Made by a program: the position numbers and the translations under genes. Below the pieces are notes generated by a model that did not search any database, was not told the DNA's origin, and saw only the letters and a program-made list of their open reading frames with translations. A stretch of 64,000 bases of DNA from Lysobacter sp. GTDB taxonomy: Bacteria > Pseudomonadota > Gammaproteobacteria > Xanthomonadales > Xanthomonadaceae. Shown here piece by piece: positions 56,688 to 64,000 of the stretch; position 1 is the first letter of the stretch; every line of letters starts with the position of its first letter. Location: the NCBI GenBank assembly GCA_013141175.1, contig JABFRN010000001.1, forward strand, positions 3,058,001-3,122,000. Reading direction: 5' to 3'.

Positions 56688-57320
56688 ATGGCGAGTCTGC
56701 GTATGCGAAATGCCCTGACCCTGTTTTCTTCCGTCGACGACGTGCTCTGTCATCGCGTCCGCCTGGTGCTGGCCGCCAAGGGCGTGACCTACGATCTGGT
56801 TTCGGTGGATCCCCAGAATCCGCCCGAGGATCTGATCGACCTGAATCCCTATCACTCGGTGCCGACCCTGGTCGAACGCGACCTCGTGCTCTACGCGGCA
56901 TCGGTGGTCAGCGAATATCTGGATGAGCGGTATCCGCACCCGCCGTTGATGCCGATCGATCCGCTGTCGCGCGCGCGCCTGCGCCTGGCGATGCTGCGCA
57001 TCGAGCACGACTGGGTGCCGCAGGTGCAGGCGGTGCAGTTCGGCAACCGGCAGCAGGCCGAAGCCGGTCGCAAGCGCTTGAAGGAACTGCTCACCGCTGC
57101 GGTGCCGCTGTTCAAGGCCAGCAAGTTCTTCCTCAACAACGAAATGAGCCTCGCCGACTGCGCGATGGCGCCGATCGTCTGGCGCCTGCCGGCGCTCGAT
57201 GTGCCGCTGCCGACCGACGGCAAGGTGATCGAGGATTACGGCAACCGCATCTTCCGGAATCCGGGTTTCGTCCGCAGTCTGACCCATCAGGAAAAGAACC
57301 TGCGCGAGCTGCCGGCCTGA
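56688..57320 (+). CDS. sspA: Stringent starvation protein A
   Basis: 210 residues with a glutathione-S-transferase fold that does not conjugate glutathione. SspA binds RNA polymerase and changes transcription under stress. The N-terminal thioredoxin-like part reads CHRVRLVLAAKGVTYD and HSVPTLVERDLVLYAASVVSEYLDERYPHPPLMP, the latter including the surface pocket PHPPL typical of SspA. A helical C-terminal domain follows. The order petABC-sspA-sspB is conserved in gamma- and betaproteobacteria. Confidence 0.95.
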   Translation: MASLRMRNALTLFSSVDDVLCHRVRLVLAAKGVTYDLVSVDPQNPPEDLIDLNPYHSVPTLVERDLVLYAASVVSEYLDERYPHPPLMPIDPLSRARLRLAMLRIEHDWVPQVQAVQFGNRQQAEAGRKRLKELLTAAVPLFKASKFFLNNEMSLADCAMAPIVWRLPALDVPLPTDGKVIEDYGNRIFRNPGFVRSLTHQEKNLRELPA

Positions 57321-57420
57321 TGGTCGCCCTGGCGCCGCTGGTCGGGACATCGATCTGTCGGAGCGATCGCCGCGCGGCGAAGGCCTGCGCAGCCCGGAAA
57401 TGCGGGAGTAGACTGCCCGC

Positions 57421-57870
57421 ATGAGCGACGGAATCTCGCCTCGCATGACCAGTTTCCGCCCTTACCTGCTGCGGTCCCTGTACGCATGGATCGCCGACAA
57501 CGACATGACGCCGCATCTGCTGGTCGACGCGGCGCGTCCCGGCGTGCAGGTGCCGGCGTCCGCGGTGAACGACGGCAAGGTCGTGCTCAACGTCGCCGCG
57601 CGCGCGGTTTCGGGCTTGGAGATGGGCAATGACGGGATCGCGTTCACCGCGCGATTCCGCGGCGTCAGTCATCCGGTGTGGGTGCCGATGGCCGCAGTGC
57701 TGGCGATCTATGCCCGCGAAACCGGGCAGCTCATGCCGCTGCCGGAGGAGATCGAGGATCCCGCGTCGGCCCAGGCCGAAAGCGTCGATGCTCATTCCGG
57801 GGACGCGGACGGCGGCGATGACCATGCGCCGCCGCCCAGGCGCGGCAATCATCTGCGCGTGGTGAAATAG
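57421..57870 (+). CDS. sspB: SspB, specificity adaptor for ClpXP
   Basis: 149 residues. SspB tethers ssrA-tagged proteins to ClpX and speeds their degradation. The folded substrate-binding domain spans about 9-110. A flexible acidic linker (about 115-138) ends in the ClpX-docking motif RGNHLRVVK at the extreme C-terminus (compare RGGRPALRVVK in E. coli). The clpP and clpX genes are in the same window, but about 50 kb away. It starts 100 bases after sspA. Confidence 0.96.
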   Translation: MSDGISPRMTSFRPYLLRSLYAWIADNDMTPHLLVDAARPGVQVPASAVNDGKVVLNVAARAVSGLEMGNDGIAFTARFRGVSHPVWVPMAAVLAIYARETGQLMPLPEEIEDPASAQAESVDAHSGDADGGDDHAPPPRRGNHLRVVK

Positions 57871-57957
57871 CGACGGTCGAGATCCCATCGCGCCGTCGAT
57901 CGCGCGCCGCTTCGAATCGCAGACTGCAGGGGGCAGTGTCCGATGGCAACCATGGTT

Positions 57958-58284
57958 TCAATCCAGCGTGATGCGACTCGCGGCCTCCACCGGGCCGCTG
58001 AAAGACACCAGTCGCTCGCCACGCAGCACCAGACGCGCGACATGCCGGTCGGTGCCGTCCTGCGAGTATTCGAAACGGAAGCTGCGTTCGAAACCGAGCC
58101 GGCCGTCTTCGCCGCGTCGAAGACGCAGCCCGGTCGCGTGCACGGTCTGGTCGATCAATTGCACTCCGGCCGTGCGGCAGGCGTCGCCGCCGAGCAGGAT
58201 CGCCTGTTCGGCGGCGGCGCGCGAAGCGCTCCAGAATGCGAACCCCATCGCACCCAGAATCATCAGGATCAGTAAAGTCGGCAT
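57958..58284 (-). CDS. DUF3301 membrane-anchored protein
   Basis: 108 residues. An N-terminal hydrophobic helix (MPTLLILMILGAMGFAFW) is followed by a short soluble domain with the DUF3301 signature ACRTAGVQLIDQTVHATGLRL and RRFRFEYS-like FERSFRFEYSQDG. Its function is unknown. It lies divergently 61 bases from the FHA gene and convergently with sspB. Confidence 0.78.
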   Translation of the reverse strand: MPTLLILMILGAMGFAFWSASRAAAEQAILLGGDACRTAGVQLIDQTVHATGLRLRRGEDGRLGFERSFRFEYSQDGTDRHVARLVLRGERLVSFSGPVEAASRITLD

Positions 58285-58345
58285 TCCCGTAATCTGCGGC
58301 CCACGAGCCGCAGATGCAATCCCCGTCACTGGAGTCAGATCGCCC

Positions 58346-59104
58346 ATGAAGCTCGTATTCGCCGCCGGCGAATTCCCACCTCTCCTGCTGCAGCAGGGTG
58401 TCAAGCGCATCGGCTCGGCCGTGGATGCCGACATCGCCCTTCGCGACCCCGAGATCCTGCCGCAGCACTGCGAGCTCCATGTCAACCCGCAGGGCGTGAT
58501 GCTGAAGATCGCGCGCGGCGCGACGGTGACGGTCAACCAGCGCCCGGCCGATGGTCTGATTTCGCTGCGGGTCGGCGACCTGATCGGATTCGCGGGCGTG
58601 CAGGCTTCGATCATGGCGCTCGATGCGCCGCGCCCGCCCAGCCCGGCGCCAGAGCTCGACGACGTCGGCGCCACCACCGTTCGCGCGGCGCTGCCGAAAT
58701 ACGCCTTGCGCTCGCAGACCGGTCGGATGCTGGGTCGCAGCTATCCCCTGACCGGCGCGACTTTCGTCGGTCGCGCACCGGATTGCCAGCTTCGCCTGGA
58801 TGACTCCAACCTTTCGCGCAAGCACGCCAAACTGATTCCCACCAACGAGGGCGTGGTGATCGAAGATCTCGGTTCGACCAACGGCAGCTTCCACAACGGC
58901 AAGCGCGTACAGCGCGCGGTGGCCAAGGCCGGCGACGAAATCGGTTTCGACACGCTGCGTTTCCGGTTGCTGGAATTGGGCGCGGAAGGCGTGCACGCGA
59001 TCGAAAACACGGCACCATCGCGTGCCGGATTGTCTCGTTGGGTATTCGGTCTGCTGGGCGTGATCGCAGCGACTGTCGTGGTCGTACTGCTCTGGCAGCG
59101 CTGA
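58346..59104 (+). CDS. Tandem FHA-domain protein with a C-terminal membrane anchor
   Basis: 252 residues. A degenerate FHA domain (about 5-95: IGSAVDADIALRDPEI) is followed by a canonical one (about 118-215: VGRAPDCQLRLDD, LSRKHAKL, LGSTNGSFHNGKRV), which should bind phosphothreonine. A transmembrane helix closes the protein (about 228-249). The FHA domains are therefore cytoplasmic, anchored by the tail. No Ser/Thr kinase or phosphatase gene is nearby. A partner cannot be named. Confidence 0.88.
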   Translation: MKLVFAAGEFPPLLLQQGVKRIGSAVDADIALRDPEILPQHCELHVNPQGVMLKIARGATVTVNQRPADGLISLRVGDLIGFAGVQASIMALDAPRPPSPAPELDDVGATTVRAALPKYALRSQTGRMLGRSYPLTGATFVGRAPDCQLRLDDSNLSRKHAKLIPTNEGVVIEDLGSTNGSFHNGKRVQRAVAKAGDEIGFDTLRFRLLELGAEGVHAIENTAPSRAGLSRWVFGLLGVIAATVVVVLLWQR

Positions 59105-59129
59105 GGGTCGATGCGTTGACCGCCCGCTT

Positions 59130-60011
59130 TCAGCCCGGCGGCGGCCCCAGCTTCAAGGACAGATCGATCGCGCGGACATGCTTGGTCAAGCCGCCGATGG
59201 AAATGCAGTCCACACCGTCCTCGGCGATCCCGCGCAGCGTGGTCATGTCCACGCCGCCGGAAACCTCCAGCGGAATGCGTCCGTCGAACGGCGCGGATTT
59301 CGCGATCCGCACCGCGTCGCGGCGCGTCGCGGCGTCGAAGTCGTCGATCAGGATCCGCGTGCAGCCTTCGCGCAGCGCCTCTTCCAGTTGCGCCAGCGTT
59401 TCCACCTCCACGATCAGCGGCAGCGTCGGATGCATCGCGCGCGCCGCGTGGATCGCGCCCGCGAGCGAACCCGCCGCGCGGATGTGGTTTTCCTTGAGCA
59501 TCACCGTGTCGTAGAGACCGATGCGGTGGTTGGTTCCGCCGCCGACGCGCACCGCGTATTTCTGCGCCAGGCGCAGCCCGGGAAGGGTCTTGCGGGTGTC
59601 GAGGATCTTCGCGCCGGTGCCGTGCACCGCGTCGACGTAGCCTGCGGTGACGGTAGCGGTGCCGCTCAATGTCTGCAGAAAATTCAGCGAGGCGCGCTCG
59701 GCACTGACCAGCGCGCGGCTGCGCCCGGCGAGCGTGGCGATCACGGTGCCCTTGGCGACGCGGTCGCCTTCTGCGATGCGCCAGTCGATACCCACGCCAG
59801 GATCGAGCGCGCGATGGCAGGCGTCGAACCATGGACGCCCGCAGACCACCGCGTCCTCCTTGCACAGCAGATACGCGATGTCCGGACCGTCGGGCAGCAG
59901 CGCGGCGGTGACGTCGCCGCTGCCGAGGTCTTCGGCCAACGCCGCAGCAACGTTCGCGGCGATGACCGCCGCCGGTGGCGGCGCGATTCTCGTGTGCGTG
60001 TCCACGCTCAC
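59130..60011 (-). CDS. nadC: Nicotinate-nucleotide pyrophosphorylase (carboxylating)
   Basis: 293 residues. It converts quinolinate and PRPP to nicotinate mononucleotide in NAD synthesis. Motifs include ERASLNFLQTLSGTAT, the PRPP/quinolinate-binding KILDTRKTLPGLR and HRIGLYDTVMLKENH. The start is a GTG at 60011 that overlaps the stop of the upstream Trm112 gene (GTGA), so translation is coupled. No better ATG exists nearby. Confidence 0.95.
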   Translation of the reverse strand: MSVDTHTRIAPPPAAVIAANVAAALAEDLGSGDVTAALLPDGPDIAYLLCKEDAVVCGRPWFDACHRALDPGVGIDWRIAEGDRVAKGTVIATLAGRSRALVSAERASLNFLQTLSGTATVTAGYVDAVHGTGAKILDTRKTLPGLRLAQKYAVRVGGGTNHRIGLYDTVMLKENHIRAAGSLAGAIHAARAMHPTLPLIVEVETLAQLEEALREGCTRILIDDFDAATRRDAVRIAKSAPFDGRIPLEVSGGVDMTTLRGIAEDGVDCISIGGLTKHVRAIDLSLKLGPPPG

Positions 60012-60268
60012 AGCCCTTCCACCGCCGCGACCGGGATGCCTTCTTCGATCAACAGCACCGGGATGCCATCGTCGATGCGGTAAATGGTTTTGCGGTCGCG
60101 GGTGATCAGCGCCTCGCGGATCGTTTCGGTCTGTGGCGTGTCATCGACGCGCTTGACGCTGCCTGCGGCGATGGCGCGGTTCAACGCCTCCAGACCGGGC
60201 TTGTCGAGCAGCGCCAGCGGTTGGCGGGTGGCGGGACAGACGAGGAGATCGAGCAACTTGCGGTCCAT
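60008..60268 (-). CDS. Trm112/YcaR-like small protein
   Basis: 86 residues, UPF0434/Trm112 family. Only one Cys ([11 protein letters not shown]) of the zinc-type motif remains, as in many bacterial forms. The C-terminal [15 protein letters not shown] is typical. In eukaryotes Trm112 activates methyltransferases; the bacterial role is unclear. It is the first gene of a two-gene unit with nadC and diverges from purE. Confidence 0.88.
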   Translation of the reverse strand: MDRKLLDLLVCPATRQPLALLDKPGLEALNRAIAAGSVKRVDDTPQTETIREALITRDRKTIYRIDDGIPVLLIEEGIPVAAVEGL

Positions 60269-60339
60269 TCGATGAAGCCGGGGGTGAAGTGCCGCTAGAA
60301 TACCGTTTTGCAGCAGGCGTGACGCCGCAGGGTGGGGCC

Positions 60340-60843
60340 ATGGCAGACACAGACAACCGGCCCCTGGTCGGCGTGGTGATGGGCTCGCGCTCCGACTGGG
60401 AGACGATGCAGCACGCCGTGTCCAGACTCGAAGCGCTGGGTGTGCCGCACGAGGTCCGCGTGGTATCCGCGCACCGCACGCCGGATGTCCTCTTCGAATA
60501 CGCTGCCACCGCGCGACAGCGCGGTCTTCGCGCGATCATCGCCGGCGCGGGTGGCGCTGCGCATCTGCCCGGCATGCTCGCGTCCAAGACTGCGGTTCCG
60601 GTGCTCGGTGTTCCGGTGCAGAGCAAGGCGCTGAACGGCATGGATTCGCTGCTGTCGATCGTGCAGATGCCGGCCGGCATTCCCGTCGCGACCTTCGCCA
60701 TCGGCAATGCGGGCGCCGCGAATGCCGGGCTGTTCGCTGCGGCGATGCTGGCGGCCGATCATCCGCGGATCGGCGCTGCGCTCGATGCGTACCGCGCCAA
60801 ACAGACGCAGGATGTCTGCGACAACGACGATCCACGCCGATGA
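60340..60843 (+). CDS. purE: N5-carboxyaminoimidazole ribonucleotide mutase
   Basis: 167 residues. It is a class I PurE that moves the carboxylate of N5-CAIR to form CAIR in purine synthesis. The substrate-binding GSRSDWETM and the catalytic [13 protein letters not shown] are clear, followed by [14 protein letters not shown] and [16 protein letters not shown] 60340 is used rather than an upstream in-frame codon. TAGAAT at 60296-60301 is a possible -10. It overlaps purK by ATGA. Confidence 0.96.
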   Translation: MADTDNRPLVGVVMGSRSDWETMQHAVSRLEALGVPHEVRVVSAHRTPDVLFEYAATARQRGLRAIIAGAGGAAHLPGMLASKTAVPVLGVPVQSKALNGMDSLLSIVQMPAGIPVATFAIGNAGAANAGLFAAAMLAADHPRIGAALDAYRAKQTQDVCDNDDPRR

Positions 60844-61976
60844 CGACCGTCGGTATTCTCGGCGGGGGCCAGTTGGCGCGCATGCTCGCGCTGTCCGGCG
60901 CGCCGTTGGGCTTGCGTTTCCGCGTGCTCGATACCGTCGCCGACGCCTGTGCCGGCCAGTTCGCACCGCTGATCGTCGGCGATTACCGCGACCGGGCCGC
61001 ATTGGCCGAGTTCGCATCGCAGGTCGATGTCGCCACCTTCGATTTCGAGAATGTGCCCGCCGAATCCGCGCAGTGGCTGAGCGAGCGCGTGCCGGTGTTT
61101 CCGAATCCGCGCGCGCTGTCGATCGCGCAGGACCGCCTCGTCGAGAAAACCCTGTTCCGCGAACTCGGCATTCCGGTGCCGGATTTCGCCGATGTCGCGG
61201 ATCGCGCCGCGCTCGAGGCCGCCATCGCCCGTATCGGTGTGCCGTGCATCCTGAAAACCCGCCGGCTCGGCTACGACGGCAAAGGCCAGTTCCGGATCAA
61301 ATCCGCTGGCGATGTCGATGCCGCCTGGGATGCGCTCGGGACGCAGGCCGAGACCGTGGGCTTGATCCTCGAAGCGTTCGTGCCGTTCGAGCGCGAGTTG
61401 AGCGTGGTTGCCGTGCGCGGTCGCGACGGCGCGTTCCGCACTTGGCCACTGACCGAGAACTGGCACGTCGACGGCGTGCTGTCCGCGAGCCTCGCGCCCG
61501 CCCGTGTCGACGACGCGCTCGCCCGGACCGCGCTCGCGCATGCGCAAGCGCTGGGCGAGGCGCTGGATTATGTCGGCGTGTTCGCACTGGAGCTGTTCTG
61601 CCGCGATGGCGTGCTGCTGGCGAACGAACTCGCGCCGCGCGTCCACAACTCCGGCCACTGGACCATCGAAGGCAGCGAGACTTCGCAATTCGAGAACCAT
61701 CTGCGCGCGGTGCTCGGTCTGCCGCTGGGCGATACGCGCATGATCGGCCATGCCTGCATGCTCAACTGGATCGGCGCGATGCCCGATGCGAATGCGGTTC
61801 TGCGCGAACCGTGCGGACATTGGCACGATTACGGCAAGGAACCCCGCGCGGGCCGCAAGGTCGGCCATGCGACATTGCGCGCAGGCACGACACACGAACT
61901 GGCTGCCGCGCTGGCGCGCATCGGCGAGACGCTGGGGCGCGCGGATATCGTCGCGCACGCGGCCGGCATCGGCTGA
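60840..61976 (+). CDS. purK: N5-carboxyaminoimidazole ribonucleotide synthase
   Basis: 378 residues, an ATP-grasp enzyme that makes N5-CAIR from AIR, bicarbonate and ATP for PurE. The N-terminal loop is [11 protein letters not shown]. The ATP-grasp region includes [14 protein letters not shown], and [20 protein letters not shown] near 275 closes the active site. It is coupled to purE by a four-base overlap. Confidence 0.96.
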   Translation: MTTVGILGGGQLARMLALSGAPLGLRFRVLDTVADACAGQFAPLIVGDYRDRAALAEFASQVDVATFDFENVPAESAQWLSERVPVFPNPRALSIAQDRLVEKTLFRELGIPVPDFADVADRAALEAAIARIGVPCILKTRRLGYDGKGQFRIKSAGDVDAAWDALGTQAETVGLILEAFVPFERELSVVAVRGRDGAFRTWPLTENWHVDGVLSASLAPARVDDALARTALAHAQALGEALDYVGVFALELFCRDGVLLANELAPRVHNSGHWTIEGSETSQFENHLRAVLGLPLGDTRMIGHACMLNWIGAMPDANAVLREPCGHWHDYGKEPRAGRKVGHATLRAGTTHELAAALARIGETLGRADIVAHAAGIG

Positions 61977-61990
61977 CGGAGGAGCAGGGT

Positions 61991-63058
61991 ATGGCAGGCA
62001 CGCGGACATGGGCGGCGGTCGGAGGCGTGCTGGTGGTGGCGCTGGGCATCGTGGTCGCGATGCGCTACTTCATGCCGCAGGACGGGAAGAAGCCTTCGGT
62101 ATCGACGACCGGCGATGCCATCGGCGCTGTCGGTTCTCGCGACACGAAGCGGCAAGAAGAAGAGGTTGCCGCACAGGTGCGGACAGGGCATGCCGCTTCG
62201 ATGGCGAAGTCGACCGCACCGTTGCCGCCGTTGGATGCGCCGCTGTCGGCGATCGTGCGCGAACTGAAACCGCGCGCGGAGGCCGGCGATGCGCGCGCGC
62301 TGTGCCGGCTGGCCGTCGAATACCGTTATTGCGTGGACTTGCAGGACCGCATGCAGATGATCGAGAGCGGCGTCGCACGCGCGCAGCAGAGCGCCGAGAA
62401 CGGCCGGCGCAGGGGCTGGGGTTCTCCGGAGCGGATGGCATCGGCATTCGAGGAAACGAACCGGCTCTACCAGCACTGCGAAGGTGTCGAGACGCCGTCT
62501 TCGACCGAGATCGTGCGCTACATGCGCGAATCCGCGACGGCGGGGCATCCGCAGGCGGCGAGCTATTACGCCTCGGGCGATATGTTCAGCGGCAGCGACA
62601 TGTTGGACAACCTGTCCGAACTCGCGTTGTACCGCGACAACGCCGAATCGATCGCCCTTGCCGCCGTCGCGCAGGGCGATCTGCGCGCCGCCTGGGAGCT
62701 CGCCCAGGCCTACGCCAGCGCTCCCGACGACCGGCGTCGCCCGCTGTTGGCGCAGGCGGTCGATCCGCAGCCGGCGACCGGGCTGGCGCTGCTGTACGCG
62801 CTGCGCACTTCGATCGGGAATGCGGGCGCGGCCGGCGCCCTTGATGTCCAGTCGCTCATGCCGCGCGTGCAGGAACGCATCGCGTCTCTGGAGCAGCGGC
62901 TGCCTTCCGCCGACGTCGCGCGTGCGCGCAATCAGCCGGCGAAGATCGGAAACGACGCCGGCGCGGGCATCCCCGGCGCCGGCGCGTTGCAACGGCTCAG
63001 CGGCGCGATAGCGTCACGCGGTCGCGGTGGAGACTGGTCGCGCGATATCTGCGACTGA
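61991..63058 (+). CDS. Membrane-anchored protein of unknown function downstream of purK
   Basis: 355 residues. One N-terminal helix (about 5-27) anchors a soluble, probably periplasmic, helical domain. EAGDARALCRLAVEYRYC and ATAGHPQAASYYASGD look like loosely spaced Sel1/TPR-type helices with conserved Cys residues, but I do not claim the family. GGAGCAGGG directly before ATG 61991 is a strong ribosome-binding site. It lies 14 bases after purK, so it may be co-transcribed although no purine role is evident. Confidence 0.65.
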   Translation: MAGTRTWAAVGGVLVVALGIVVAMRYFMPQDGKKPSVSTTGDAIGAVGSRDTKRQEEEVAAQVRTGHAASMAKSTAPLPPLDAPLSAIVRELKPRAEAGDARALCRLAVEYRYCVDLQDRMQMIESGVARAQQSAENGRRRGWGSPERMASAFEETNRLYQHCEGVETPSSTEIVRYMRESATAGHPQAASYYASGDMFSGSDMLDNLSELALYRDNAESIALAAVAQGDLRAAWELAQAYASAPDDRRRPLLAQAVDPQPATGLALLYALRTSIGNAGAAGALDVQSLMPRVQERIASLEQRLPSADVARARNQPAKIGNDAGAGIPGAGALQRLSGAIASRGRGGDWSRDICD

Positions 63059-63071
63059 GCTTTTCGGGCTT

Positions 63072-63500
63072 TCAGCGGCAGCGTCCGTAACGATCCGGCG
63101 ACGCACCCGGCCCGCCTTTCCTGCCCGGAGGATTTTCCCAGTTCGTGCCGCGTCCGCCCGCGCGGCCCGGTGGATTGCCGTCGTTGTCGCGCCAGCAGCG
63201 GCTGCTCTGGTTCCACCAGCCATAGCGCGGATGCCAGTACCCGAAGTTCGCATTGAAGTAATAGCCGCCGTCGACGATGGCGAACTTGTAGCGGGTCTTG
63301 CCGTGACGGTAGTAGCGGTAATCCGGCGATGCGCCAGGGCCGCCGCGCCAGCCGGGCGGATTTTCCCAGTTGGTGCCGGGGCCGCCGGCCGGGCCGGGCG
63401 GGTTGTTGTCGCGGTCATGGCTGCGCGCGCAGGCAGTACCGGTGAAAGCGAGCGCGAGCGTCAGGGCGAACGCGGACAGCAGGGATCTGGACGATGTCAT
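63072..63500 (-). CDS. Small exported Gly/Pro-rich protein with a duplicated segment
   Basis: 142 residues with a signal peptide (about 1-25). A 31-33 residue Gly/Pro/Asn/Trp-rich block occurs twice (about 30-60 and 104-136), both containing GTNWENPPG and GGPGASPD. Between them lies an aromatic-rich core (YRYYRHGKTRYKFAIVDGGYYFNANFGYWHPRYGWW) of possible beta structure. I recognise no family. It converges on the preceding gene with only 13 bases between the stops. Confidence 0.65.
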   Translation of the reverse strand: MTSSRSLLSAFALTLALAFTGTACARSHDRDNNPPGPAGGPGTNWENPPGWRGGPGASPDYRYYRHGKTRYKFAIVDGGYYFNANFGYWHPRYGWWNQSSRCWRDNDGNPPGRAGGRGTNWENPPGRKGGPGASPDRYGRCR

Positions 63501-63631
63501 CGGGTGGCTCCGTGTGCGTGGAAGACCACCGGGAAATGCCTGCGAGGGCCATGGCGTTGACGCTGCAGTCGCGATCGTTCATCGGACGGTCGGTTTGCGT
63601 TGCCTGCGTCACTGCCCGCAAAAAGCAGGCG

Positions 63632-63660
63632 CAAAAAAACGGCCGGGTTTCCCCGGCCGT
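63632..63660 (-). terminator. Terminator of the superoxide dismutase gene
   Basis: A 9-bp stem (ACGGCCGGG / CCCGGCCGT, loop TTTC) followed on the minus strand by seven T residues, 24 bases past the sodB stop. Confidence 0.88.
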
Positions 63661-63684
63661 TCGCGATTCACAAGAATGCTTCGA

Positions 63685-64000
63685 TCACTTCATCTGCGCA
63701 GTGACGAAATCCCAGTTGACCAGGTTCCAGAACGCTTCGACGTACTTCGGGCGCGCGTTGCGGTAGTCGACGTAGTAGGCGTGTTCCCACACATCGCAGG
63801 TGAGCAGCGGGGTGTCCTCGCCGGTCAGCGGAGTGGCGGCGTTGGAGGTGCTCGCCAATGCGAGCGAGCCATCCGGACGCTGCACCAGCCAGCCCCAGCC
63901 CGAGCCGAAGGTGCCGACGGTGGTCTTGGTGAATTCTTCCTTGAATTTGTCGAAGCTGCCGAACGCGGCGTTGATGGCATCGGCCAGTTTGCCGGACGGT
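63685..64000 (-). CDS. sodB: Iron-type superoxide dismutase, C-terminal part
   Basis: 105 C-terminal residues of a Fe/Mn superoxide dismutase; the start lies beyond the window. GSGWGWLV and the metal-binding [20 protein letters not shown] with the following WNLVNWDFV are diagnostic. The pattern fits the iron form better than the manganese form. It removes superoxide in the cytoplasm as a dimer. The first two metal-binding His residues are not in the visible part. Confidence 0.93.
   Translation of the reverse strand, partial: PSGKLADAINAAFGSFDKFKEEFTKTTVGTFGSGWGWLVQRPDGSLALASTSNAATPLTGEDTPLLTCDVWEHAYYVDYRNARPKYVEAFWNLVNWDFVTAQMK

Overview
The window is high-GC chromosomal DNA of a gammaproteobacterium, most likely a member of the Xanthomonadaceae/Lysobacteraceae. 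The evidence is gene order and protein type: tig-clpP-clpX-lon-hupB-ppiD, gloB/methyltransferase-rnhA-dnaQ, rmlBACD, petABC-sspA-sspB and phoH-ybeY-corC all have gammaproteobacterial order, and RmlB and SspA have xanthomonad-like lengths and sequences. Fifty-nine protein genes, seven tRNA genes, several terminators and a set of repeats can be supported. Most of the window is conserved core genome. One stretch of about 11 kb (28.9-40.2 kb) is accessory.

Region by region. 1-3.0 kb: the end of a TonB-dependent receptor gene and a Bax-inhibitor-1 type membrane protein. 3.2-4.0 kb: tRNA genes for Pro, Arg, His, Lys and Leu, with a duplicated tRNA-Lys 3' end. 4.2-13.1 kb: a protein quality-control block (trigger factor, ClpP, ClpX, Lon, HU-beta, tRNA-Val, tRNA-Asp, PpiD). 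13.2-16.8 kb: FabI, glyoxalase II, a divergent methyltransferase, RNase HI and the DNA polymerase III epsilon subunit. 16.9-20.3 kb: a complete dTDP-L-rhamnose operon (rmlBACD). 20.3-24.5 kb: two tandem secreted S9 peptidases. 24.5-28.9 kb: UMP kinase, a cupin, an AIM24 protein, a DUF3806 protein and a secreted GH13 enzyme.

28.9-40.2 kb: a defence island. A five-gene type I restriction-modification operon (hsdM, hsdS, a NucS-like nuclease gene, hsdR, a YgjP-type metalloprotease) lies between repeat arrays whose inner ends form a near-perfect 29-bp inverted repeat. Beyond it lie a DUF559 nuclease-like gene whose tail is encoded by the repeat, and an AbrB/Doc toxin-antitoxin pair.

40.4-49.0 kb: CorA, then a phoH-ybeY-corC operon ending in a DUF4105 (Lnb-like) gene where lnt stands in E. 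coli, then an efflux operon (TetR, HlyD lipoprotein, ABC ATPase, ABC-2 permease) whose regulator appears frameshifted. 49.1-52.8 kb: a small secreted protein, a secreted DUF2252 protein and MiaB. 52.8-57.9 kb: a lytic transglycosylase, the cytochrome bc1 complex (petABC), SspA and SspB; SspB carries a ClpX-docking tail and so links to the clpXP genes at the left. 57.9-64.0 kb: DUF3301, a double-FHA membrane protein, NadC, a Trm112-like protein, PurE/PurK, two unrecognised proteins and a truncated superoxide dismutase gene.

The strongest candidates for something new are the modification-sensor-like NucS protein inside the hsd operon, the inverted-repeat framing of that operon, and the Lnb-like gene in the lnt position.
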